A stretch of 64,000 bases of DNA from Watersipora subatra (Eukaryota; Bryozoa; Gymnolaemata; Cheilostomatida; Watersiporidae), in assembly GCF_963576615.1 (NCBI RefSeq), contig NC_088710.1:2894001-2958000 (forward strand). The letters run 5' to 3'. The stretch's first letter is position 1. Every line of letters begins with the position of its first letter. The notes under the pieces are model-generated. The model saw nothing but the letters and a program-made list of their open reading frames with translations. It ran no database searches and was not told the DNA's origin. Positions 1 through 12,400 of this stretch are shown piece after piece. The translations under genes were made by a program, and so were the position numbers.

Positions 1-178
1 TAGAGTCGTTGGTAGCGAGTAGAGTCGTTGGTAGCGAGTAGAGTCGTTGGTAGCGAGCAGAGTCGTTGGTAGCGAGCAGAGTCGTTGGTAACGAGCAGAG
101 TCCTTGGTAGCGAGCAGAGTCCTTGGTAGCGAGCAGAGTCCTTAGTAGCGAGTAGAGTCCTTAGTAGCGAGTAAAGCG
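1..178. repeat. 19-bp minisatellite
   Basis: About nine head-to-tail copies of a 19-bp unit, consensus tagagtcgttggtagcgag, slightly diverging to the right. The array runs off the left edge and lies before the first visible exon of the NDPK-like gene, presumably in an intron. Confidence 0.95.
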
Positions 179-489
179 ACAATCAGGAATTACAGAATCT
201 ATGAGCATATGCAGTGCAGTCATTACCTATGCAGCCCTATTTCACTGGTTGCAGTCAAGTAGCTTATGAAACCTTCCGAACTTTTGATGTTCTGTTGTCA
301 TCATATGCAACACTTTCATACATATACTTACTTCCGTACACAACTGTAGCACAAATACGGTGTAAGTTCTTCTGAGGTTGACCTCGCTTTTGCTGGATGT
401 ACAGGGTTTACCCTTGTTTTATTCTAGTTCTACCTGTAATGCTGCCAACGTCAACCTAATATTGCATAAGCATTTCTAATCTATGGCAG

Positions 490-3400
490 GCATACAAGAA
501 AGAAGGGAACTCCTTGTTTGCACGCTACACGCAGAAGTTCTTGTCTTTAACAAACTTAGTAGATGTTAATCCGTGGTTGAGTGACTGGTCTTCAAGCCCT
601 GTCAAGTCTGCTGCACCCAATTCCCAGTATGCGTACACAGCACACAATGTTCAGATTTCCAGCAAGCCCATGTCAACCTACATGCAGGTAACTAGTCGCT
701 CCTGCCGTGTGAAGCAGCATTACTACAGGGTCTTGTATTCTACCATTCTACATTTTTGTGAATCTTAGAGACTTTGAAAGTTTACTTGATATTTCCGTAA
801 AACATATCATCACAGGTGCAGACAAATCCTGACAGTGTAAAACAATATTTTGGTGATGAGATCGGGTTCCACTGGCAGACAGTGCACAACGAAGAGCAGA
901 GCTACTATAGTGATGATGAGCCAAAGGTTAGTAAATGGCTATATTCATGGTTAAATGGTTCCAACTAAGGCTCATAAAGGGGTTGTCAAACCTTGCCTAT
1001 CATTGAAATCTTTTGCATTTATTTACCGATTTTAATCTCCTAAAAATGCTCCTTGACAACAAAATGCGCTCCAAGAGCTGATGGAAAGCTTTATTTGTGT
1101 GTGTTATACCTTTTTCAAGCTACATTCCTTTGAATATCACTTTTAGCTATTGATGTGAGTATATTTGAATAAAAACACACTGAACAGGGCCTGGAGATGG
1201 ACGTGGGAGAAATAATGCTTTCACTGACCTCGTTAGTATGGCTTTAAGGGGCAATGTGTCTTTGGTATGATAACATATTGCCTTGGAGGAGTCTTGCAGG
1301 ATGTTATTGTTCTATACGGCCAGTCTTATAGGATGAGTAAGAGTGGCCATGTATATATACGGCCAGTCTTACTATGTGGCTGTATATATATGGCCGACTA
1401 TCATACATTAAGAAAGGGATTTGCACTAATAAATCTCCTTGACAACAAAAAGCCATCAGTGCTTTTTTTATTTTGGTCGACTCTCTGGCTTTAGTGTTGA
1501 GTAATTTTTATTTGGGTTTGAATCAGGGTTGATCTCGTGGTCCAAACTCAAATAAAAGTTACTATAAAACCACCCAAACGGTTCATGGACTCATTGCCCA
1601 AGACAGCGGTTGGTGGACTCGTTGCCAAAGGCAATGGCTTCACGAATGTTCGATTGTCAATACAGCATCTTAAAGGTTACTGTGCCAAGTAACTAGATTC
1701 AGTTTCCAGTAAGCTTCAATTATACATTAAATCTTATCATGTCTATGCATATGCAACACGTTGTTGATTTTTAAAACATATTTTGCTGAGCTTGCCACAA
1801 AACTTGTGAAGTTTGAAAACCGAATTTCAAAAACATCTAAAAGCATATTAAACACCGTTTGGGGCTCTTTTAAAAATTAAACATAGTAGAAGAGACAACC
1901 ACTTGTCAGATATTATGTAACATCGAAAAAACCTTAATAATTTCACCTGAAAAATAGCCTGCATATGTTAGAAACGGTTCACAATATTATTCAACACCCT
2001 TTATCAGGTTTGGTCGCCGTAACAGAGCTAATGTATAGCATTTGTGAGGCTCTAGTGTTCTTCCAGACATAAAACTGTTACATGAGAAAAGCTTGCTCAA
2101 CTAATAATGACAGGTTCCATCAGGCATTGACATGTGCTGACAAGTACATGGCGTGTCTCGTAGAAACCGTATAAAGCTTTTTCTTTCCTTCGAGAAATAA
2201 CAGCCAGGAGTTGGTTCCGCAGGAAAGAGGTGATTCTAGCTGTTGCTACCCGACTACCATTACATGTTGCTAATCTGTGTTATGCAGTTAGACCTGCTTC
2301 CTGTTGTTAGCTTACACATGATGAGCTTGTGGAGACAACTATGGTGCTGCTTACCAGACCGCTGTACGTAAAAGCCATGCTAGTCGTGACTGTATTGACC
2401 CGAATGTATGCAGAAAATTTGGAGATTGCAGGAATCCGACTCGCTTGCTTTCCAGCCGTGCATCCAGGTATTCTATGTGACTTCAGTGTGCCTGGTCATC
2501 CAGGTGTCTTATGTGTTTTCAGTGTGCCTGGTCATCCAGGTGTCTTATGTATCTTCAGAGTGCCTGGTCATCCAGGTGTCTTATGTGGCTTCATTGTGCC
2601 TGGTCATCCAGGTGTCTTATGTGTCTTCAGTGTGCCTGGTATTGCTTATTGAATAAGTAAAATTTAAAGACAATATCTCGCTTTAAAATAAACATAATTG
2701 AAAAAAAATGGAAGCTATTTGAGCAATTTGCTCCAAAAAAATATTAACAAGGAAAAGATGGAGACTTTTTTCAACCTGCAGATATATTTACGTTAACAAA
2801 ACATGTGATGGCTTTTGCGTATAGGACACATGATGAATGGTGTTTTTAGGTGTTCCATGGCAAGATTTTATTTTGTATTTTACAGGTACTAAAAAAAATG
2901 GTCCCTTTCTAGCTGTGGCTCTACGCGGCACAGAAGCATTCACACGATGGATGCAACAAATGGGTCCAGCAGATCCTGAACTTGCAAAAAAGGTTGATCA
3001 AACCTGTTTGATGGCTCACTTGGGCGGTGAGTTTTACTAAAATCTTTTTGACTAGATACTGTCACTTTGTAGCAATTATCTGCTGCTCTTACTTTGGTCC
3101 TGCTGTACTACCACTACCATTACTATTACTAAGACTAGTACTAGTATTACAAGCACTGCTACTACTATTACTATTACTAATACTACTACTGCAGGGGTTC
3201 CCAACCTTTTTCATTCTGTTCCCCCTTTTGCCTTTTCATAAATTTGATTCCGATTCTCCCACACTTTTAACTCACATGATTAAAAACATATTATATTCCC
3301 ATTTTATTGTACTTATCTAAACATATAACAAAATATTGTTAATTTTTATACAGCATGCATACAACACACAACAATACAGGACCTTTGGCATGGCGGTGAA

Positions 3401-6400
3401 TTGGTTTATGACTATGTTAACCTACTATCCAATCAAAATCTGGATGAATGTGTTCACATATATCTAGGTTCTGACTAGTAGCTCATTATTAGCAACTAAT
3501 GTTATAGATAAAACCAAAATGTTAAATGAGGGAACCCAAACTCAAACGGCACTGCAGGACATAAATTAAAAATTTAACAAATGAGACACCTCTTTGTTCC
3601 CCCTTGTACATTCAAGATTTCTCCTTAGCGGGATTCTTCTCTGGTTGGGAACCCCTGTGCTACTGCTACTACTAGTATTATTAATAATATTACTAGTACT
3701 ATTACTGGTGCTAATACTACTGTTTGTGGTAATACTACAGTTACTACTACTACTACTGGTAGTTCTATCATTACTAATGCACACTGTTCAGTTGCTACGA
3801 TACGTAAGGCTTACTTTACTGTTAAACAGGGACAGATAAAGATCACATTACTTTGTTCACTCCGAGAACTCGTCCAGGCGTAGACGAACATTTGGGTCGA
3901 TGGTTTGGTGGGAGGTTCTCTTCAGACGCTGAAAAGCTGATAAGAGGCAAAGAGTTAGCTCGTCTAAAAAAGACATCATCTTGTAGCCCTTTAGAGAGTT
4001 TGGACGGGCTAGGGAGGTGTGTAGCTTGCATGACTAGCTTTGTCAATTGATCTCTAATGTTTTCAGACACCAGAATTGTCACAGCTGTTCAGTTCTGTTT
4101 TGCTGCCGTAAACCGTTTCAAATTTAATTGAAAGCATCATTTGTAGCCGTAGGAAAACGGTTTGCTAACTGTCCTCAACTGTTTATTTTATTTTCATGCT
4201 GAGGCTTGTAGGATTTACAATATTGTCAGTGTGTTTTGGGTCCAATATTTTTACATTTGTTTGGTTCTGTTGCAGAGCTGCACCTGTAGCATTGCTGTCA
4301 GCCACAACAACAGCAGACTGTTTTGTAGTCATATCGACAATATTTCCTGTTAAATTCATTGGACTTGTCTTTGGCAAGGCCCAACGTCGCGGTTTTAGCA
4401 TTCGAGGCGCAAGGAGGCGTCACCTGAACCAAAAACAAGTGTCGGCCTTAGGTGGGTGTTTTATATGAATGAAGGCTAATACGGTCTACATTGTTTATGT
4501 ACAACATAGAAGCTATGGCAATGAATGCAGCTTCTATGATTACTATATTAGTAATTAGTACTTGATGACATTACTAGATTGTATTTTACATCACTGAGAA
4601 ATCACAAACTCAAATCACAGACTTTTTCTTTTCTTCTGATTATTTCTTACTGATTTTAATCTTGAAACATCCGATCAGTCGCATCAGCTAAATAACAAAA
4701 AATTTCAAACAATAGAAAAATGTCTGATGTTTTCTGATATTATCTTTCAAAGTTTGACGTGAGTGACACTCTAGAAGGTTATTTACATATAAGCAGTACA
4801 CACTGAGACATCTATTTCATAACTTCGTAAGGTGATCATTGTATTCAAAGTACACTATGTATTACCAGCTGCATTTAGTGCTGCACGATAACACGATATA
4901 ATTCGATATGACGATATATTTCAGTGGACGATTTTATATTTGGCCAGCTGTCAAATCGATATGAATATCGAAGCCGATATTTTATCGAAATATCGGCAGA
5001 TTTTATTTTGCAAAAATGGAGTTGTCTATTCTCTTTATTGTAACGAGGTGACAACACCTATTTTCAACCGGTATTAACCAATATTCTCTCATATCGTTCA
5101 TGTTAAAGCCTAACACTATATATCGAAAGAAGACAACTCCAATGTTCGATATTTTTCAATATTCGACATATTTTGAGACCAAATAATCGAATGTACATGC
5201 AACGATATCGTGCAGCACTAGTTGCATTACTCCTCGTGCATGTCTAGCCTTACCACTACTTTGTAGGGATCAGCTCTGACTCCGCACACTTCTATTTACC
5301 AACATCAGATGTCTCACACTGCTCTCAAAAACGGTTAAACTCGCCAGCTGACATATTCAATGGTAAAGAATAGATCTCATTTATCACTTGTCCCTATGAA
5401 GCTATGAGTATAATTGGTGTCTATGGCATAGCTCTGGGTATAGTTTTATGCAAAGTCAAGTCACTTTAGGGTGTTTGTCTGTGTGTCTGTTTATGTGTGT
5501 ATGTTCGTGTGTCTGTTCAGGTGTCTGTCTGTTTGTTTGTCCGTGTTTATGTGTGTCTGTCCGGGTTTTGTCAGTGTGTCTGTCGAGATGAAAGTTTTGT
5601 TCTATACAAACTTTCACTCTGCCATCATTTTTGACGGAGATAATCTATCTAATTGAAGTTGAGCCGAGATGCTTCTTAGGCAAAAAACTGCTGCAACTTT
5701 GTCGCAATGCTAATGAATTGTGTTTTTATGTGTATATTTTTTAAAAACAAATTACGTTATGTATTATGAGAGTTGTCAATACGGAGAACTTTTTTAATTT
5801 GCCCCTAATTAACCTTGACCTAGCTAGAGCAGAGTCAATAAGACAAGATGTTCAGAGTAAATCAGATATTAAAGTGCGGGCTTGCGATCTTTTGTAAAAT
5901 AAAATAAACAGCTTCAATTTTTTTTATTGATAATTTTGCTATTCAGTTCTGCACTATACCAAGATAAAAGAAACGGTTTTAGCTATTTTCTTTGTTAATG
6001 AGAATAAATAGTAGTTACGAAAGTAAAGCGCTTTATTAGCCATTTTACCATTACCATCGTCTGTTTACCATTTATGATTTTGCGCTCTTTAAATCTATGA
6101 CAAAACTTTATAATAGAGATAAATTATAGATGAAAAGTAAGATAATTACATATTAGTAACAATAGTTGTAATTGATTCTTGGTAAGGACGTTCTCAGCCA
6201 TGACAGACGATGCAGCTGTCTTTGAGCATAGGTCAGAAAATAATTCCAGCAACTCTTTGTACACGTAGTAGCTCAAATTGTAATGAACATGGCTAAAGAT
6301 TTTAACAGACCTGCCTACTTAATGTGAGGAGCAGACCTGCCTACTTAATGAAAGGAGTTGTTTAGATTATCTTTAAACTCGAAAGCTTTCCAATTGAATT

Positions 6401-9400
6401 TCTGTTTAGAGTTCAGTTTAAAGTTCGGTTGCAGTTTCTGTTTCTACCTTTAATGTTTGTGTGAGTTTCAACTGCTTCATGATAAAGTACTGCATGTTCA
6501 AATTGTCATTTAGTCAATAATATTACTCTGACAACATTAAATAAATAATAAAAAGAGGCAATTCATTCTTACGCACATCAGCAGTTTTTAGCAACAAGCA
6601 GACTCAATGAGACTAAAATTTAGTGTTTAGACTAAAATCATGGTTAGTCTTTAGGATTAGGCTAATTTAACACCATTTATTTAAATACTTACAAAATTTT
6701 TGTATTCGTTTAGGTTGTCTTCTCGATGTTAGGACAACTCCTTAATAACTGTGTAAATTGTTCCAGCAGTGTGATGCTTCAATTTGCAACTCATTATTAT
6801 TAAGGCCGTCAATTGAATCATGTCATCAGTGAAGATTAATACAAACTCTTTTCTTCCATGTGAAACGCTATAGGTTATAAAAATATCTTCTTACTGTACA
6901 TCTGATACTAATACTCTAACATTTAATAACACTTACTAGCAGGTTATTATATAAAGATTATGTAAACATGAGTCATAATTAGTAAATTATATTACATATG
7001 CGATACAGTGTAAACTGAGAATATCAAGTCATTTTTGTAACAGGTAGAGAGAAGGTGTGCTACTGTCATCACTGTGTGCCAAGGCCTGTTACTATCATAC
7101 ATTTGAGCAAGGAGAATGTTTCTCACCATACAAGTATGCTGTTGGAGGCTATCATCGTACATGTCATCTTACAAGAACTGCTTGGTAAGTATTGACTCTT
7201 GTATAGCAAGTGCCACAATCTTATGTAACTAGTACAATGTACTCATTGGTGAAACATTGAGGCAGGTGGTGCTACAACATTAGTCCATGTGTACAAGTAG
7301 TCAATAGCGATGCTGGCACATGCTGTCACATGCTGGTATGTCTACAGTAACTGCAGGTACATCACAGTTAATGTAGACAAATGATAGCAAGTGATGGCAC
7401 ATGATGGCAAGTGGTGGCACATGGAAGTTGGTGTTTGCTAAAATGTTGCCACTGAGGGTTTCATAACCAGTGGTTGCATTTTTAAATAAGAATAATGTTA
7501 GATGTCACAACTGGTAAAAGAATTTTGTGGTCAGTATAGACCTGACTACGAATTGTCAAAAGCCATCGTTAAAAATACAAGATTTTACTCAAAAACTACC
7601 TGCTGTTCCTGAATAAAAATATGTTTAGATGCTTCCTACCGCAATACTGCTACATTTGACATCGCTCTAAAGGGCAAGTTTTACTTACGTAGTCATAAGA
7701 CATACATAAGACCTTGACTAGTGACATTATGTATCTTGTAGACATCTGTGCAAATGAGAACACAGATGGGTCACTGTGTAGAAGTAGCTTCCTGCATTTT
7801 GCTCCCTTCAGTACAAGTCTGCTCGCTATTCTTGGAAGAGACTTCGCTAAGGTAATGCAGAGTTGATATTCATTCCCTTCCCCGAATGCCTCAATAGTTT
7901 TCTTAGCCTTAGTGACTTCATAAAGTTTTCAGGAGCAAGTACATCTAAGTAATTAGATAATGTAGCTCTCTAGTTAGCTGTGTAGTAATTATGGCCTGTC
8001 AGAGAATGGCTGGTGTTTGCAGGTACCTGAGGCTGACTCCCCAGCCTCCACTAGCTACATCCCACCCCGCCTTCACAGCAACTCGGAGCTGGAGCAGATT
8101 TCACTTGTTGCGTTTATTGGCAACAATGTTATAAACTCAGCCTTTTCTGATCTCTGTAAGTCACTTAATGCTGGTTAGGTAGCTCTATGGCTCTAAAGCT
8201 TTGGGGATGGTTAAATGTCTTTATGCTAGAGTTTTAACAAAGTCATATTAGCCACATCCAGGCTTATATTAAGTAGAAAATTTGCATACAGCTTCAACTT
8301 TGATTACCAAATAATAAAGATTTTAGACATCTCATTACACAAGAGAAACTCTCACTCTGAAAAGTCAAGATCAAATTGAATAATTACTAGCTGGTTTGAA
8401 CAAACAGAAGCTCAATTTGCAATGGTAAAATACCACATAATTGTGTCCACTTTTCTAATAGCAATTAGAATAAAAGAGAAGACGATTCATACTGCTGTGC
8501 AGGTAGCCGCCTAGTAATGCGCAACTGTTCGTACGATATTTTGGGACTTCTACAAAAAGTGTTCACTGGACATTTTATGAATAAATTGTAAATACCTCTA
8601 GTGCTTCAATGTTTTTCCTACATGTAGAGTAGATATAGCCGTAGGCATAGCCTGTTTTCTGCAAACATTTTGTTTCAAACAAACGTTTCCTCCCAGCATT
8701 TCAGGGTAAGAATAGATAAGGATGTGCTTCCATTATTGTAATTTGAACATTCAGGTAAAAAATGTTGCCTAAATTTTGTCTCTATGATGAGGAGTTTGAT
8801 GCTTGGCATTCAGAGGCGGGTCCATCTGTGAGCAAGTCATTCGGAGGCGGGTCCATCTGTGAGCAAGTCATATAAGTTTGTTCTATACTCAACAATGCAG
8901 GTAATCTGCAAGAGCCCAAACAAGATTCAGATGAAAACCAAGAAGCTTCAGCAAAAGAGTCTGGTCTAGAATTGCTTGGAATTAAATGGCTGCCATCTCT
9001 CAATACTTCGCAGGCACGGGAGATAACTCCATATGAGGTAGCTCAATTCACACATAGATCAAGCTACGATTTGAATACAAAATATTCGATATACAAAAGT
9101 AATTTTACAAATAGTTTGTTATTGATAGTTGGATGTGCTGTACTACACTCATTATTAGTTAGCGGGCAACTGGGGCTATAGTGCATTGCATTGTGGGAGT
9201 GGAAATGCTGCTAAATGAATATTCACGTGGAGTTCGTGTTACTGACATAAGTTGCAGCTAATCATTGTGTCATTTAGTAGTCTGTCGTATTTGCTCATTT
9301 ACTAGCTCTTTGGCCTACAGCCGATGCACTCAGAAATTTCATATACTGTAGGTTGGCCAGTCGGACTGGAAGAAAAGTATAAAAGTTTTGACAGGCAAAC

Positions 9401-12400
9401 CAACCCTAGTTATGATGCTGCGAGGGGTCAACTGCACAAGCAGAATAAAGGAAGTAGTGTACAGTGAGAAGAAAGTAATGAATCGACAAGTTAGTTTTGT
9501 AACTTTGTAACTTTATTACATATTTTTTGGGATTTGAGACAAATAATAGGTTCCCTTTTACCTATAGGTATTAGTATGGTATTTGTTGATCATAACAGAA
9601 TACCATGGGAAGCAGATATGTTATACATGTAAATACTATGAAGTAAACTCTTGGATGTTAAAAGTATAAATATCAAAGTTAGCTGTAGTTCTTAGATATT
9701 ATGTCCTTGACACATTAAATGCATGTCTACTAACAACAAAATCAATGTTTCAAGAAATAGTTACAATCCAGTTTTTTATCCTTCTTCGTAGTTGCCTTCT
9801 CTCGAAATAATAGTGACCAATACTCCAGAGTTGACCTACCGTCTAGCCACCCTCTTTTTCTTTGACCGAGAGCTATTCGCTGACTATGAAAGTCGACCAA
9901 ATACAAAGTACCTACCTCCAATGAGAACCTCAGCTAAACTGGCTCCTGACTGCTGGGAAGAAGATAGGCAAGTGATAGAACCACTTTGTCAGAATATCAC
10001 TGGATCCTGCAAATGGCAGAAGTATATGAGCATGCAGTAGGCTCTCTTGTAATTTTAAATCATCAACTTTGTGCAAATCATCAGCGCTCCTGCGCTAAGG
10101 TAAAAGTGGTTTTTCACAACCAATAGCAGGTAGCCATTGATTTTAGCAACTCCATATTTTCTTTTTATTAGTATTGTAGTTGACTATTTTTCCTATATGT
10201 ACTTTGGTTCAATAATGTTATGTTTAAAAAAATATTAATTTGTTATTAACTACTTTAAAGATAATTGTATTGGTCAATGTCAGAGGTAAACAACTCCCAC
10301 ATTACATACTACTGACGTAATTGATCGAGTCCTTTGTCAACTTGTATTGTGATTGTGTTCAAGATATTTGAATGCAAAATTTGCAATTGGCAAATACATT
10401 AAGTAAATATCATTTTATGAGTAAATTTGTAGAACAATCTCATAGATATAATGGCGTTGCTGTCATGCATTTTTCCATCGGCTGTCGGTAAACAATCTCA
10501 ACACTGTTCTGTAGTGCAACAACAAAAACAAGAAAGCAGAGAGCCAACAAAAGTGCCAAATCTTCTCCTTGCACTCCTCCACTCTCTCTTCCACCCAGAG
10601 AAGATGAATCAATATTTAAGACCATGTTGATGGGTCCGAGACCTTTGGTTACTCTGCTCACAGTGAAACCAGGTCTACTGGGCAGGCACAAGCTCCATCG
10701 AATCCTCTTTCACATCCTACAAGAGAAGTTCTCCATCGTTGGCCTGCGACTTCTTGTTCTTACAGAGCTGGAGGCTGCCTGTCTGCAGTCCTCTGTCACC
10801 AAACAGGTGGGAGACCAGTGCAACACGATTTGTGCATGCCAACCTTACTATCAGAGATCACAGCTGATCATTTCTGTCAGTTAGTTTAAGGTGATCCTAG
10901 TTAGGGTGGTCCTAGTTAGGGTGGTCCTAGTTAGGGTGGTCTTAGTTAGGGTGGTCCTAATTAGGGTGGTCTTAGTTAGGGTGGTCCTAGTTAGGGTGGT
11001 CCTAGTTAGGGTGGTCCTAGTTAGGGTGGTCCTAGTTAGTGCTGCATTTGTATCCCACTCAAAGAAATGTTAGTGTGTAAAGCTACACTTATGTTTGTAT
11101 TACTAAAGGTCTATAATTGGCCATAATTAAGACATTCTAGACTTGTCTTGCTTCATATGCTAGTCACCAAGTAGGAGTTATCAGCACTATCATAAGTTGC
11201 TACTTTCTGCTAAAGTTAACAAATTAGTTGACGCGTTTAGTTATTCCTCGATTTCTCTAACTTGCGACTAGTATAATATGCCTTGTGTCTGCAGGATGAG
11301 AAGCTATTACAAAAGAATATTCAGCACATGACATCAGGGCCAAGCATGTTGATTGCCCTACAGAGGGAAAATGCCATTAAGAAACTTGAGGATATGCTTG
11401 GACCTGATGACCCTGCGGAGGCCAAGGCTGTCAGTCCTTTCTGTCTCAGAGGATTTTATGGCACTGATCTCCCCAACAATGGTCTCTATTGTAAGTATTG
11501 CTTTACCAATAACCTTTGCTTCTACCATTAGTTATTATTGGCTTGAGGGGGAGATGTCAAAGACATTTATCCCGAGAAAGCCATGAATGTTTACAGAAGG
11601 CTCAAAAGTAAATAAATAAATCACGCTGTCAAAAGCTAAACATTCAAACATTCAAAATAGGATGACAGTTGTAAGACAAAAAACAATACCTTAGTCTGGG
11701 CTCCTCTGAAGGCGGCAAATAATCCTTTAGTCTACACTCTCGTTGAATAAAATTGAACCTTTCAGCCATGGTTCTTGTTAGATAAAATGAATCCCTTAAC
11801 CTATGCTCTTGTTAGATTAAATTAAAACCCTTAGCCTGGGCTCTTCTAAATAAATCCAAAATATAAAAGTTTTTCTTTATTTTGGAAATGAATTGATTAG
11901 AATTGAAGCAATTGCATAACAGACAACAGAAACAAACAATAAAAGGTAAAACGATGAGTTCTTTTAAACCCATCAGTAGTTTTACTGCAAGAGGTGGAGT
12001 TATTCCTGGCTTTAATGCTGCAAGGGGTTGTCTGTTCACAAGTATTAGATTAGACAAATCTAATGGACTCAAATGGGCACTGTAAACAACACAGACGCCC
12101 CTGTTCCAGTAATATGTGTCTGTTGTGAGCGGCTGATACACGCTGATGTCCGAGTATAACTGTTATCTATCCAGATGGTGACGCTTATATTTGAGTGCAG
12201 TTGTGTATATCTAAATGCAGATGTGTTTATCTAGGTGTAAATGTGTTTATCTCAGTGTAGATGTGTATATTTAGGTGTAGGTGTGTATATTTAGGTGTAG
12301 AATTGTACACCTTAGTGTAGATGTGGAAATCTAAGTGTAAATGTGTATATCTATGTGTAAATGTGTAAATTTAAGTTTAGATGCATATATCTCAGTGTAG

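Noticed and set aside
1194-1230. Possible exon with AG/GT borders between exons 816-926 and 2886-3026
   Set aside because: Its length leaves the wrong phase for the next exon; the segment 2288-2363 fits the phase and the NDPK-like pattern better.
10886-11042. Telomere-like ttaggg repeats
   Set aside because: The hexamer occurs once per 15-bp unit rather than in a 6-bp tandem; it is an ordinary minisatellite.
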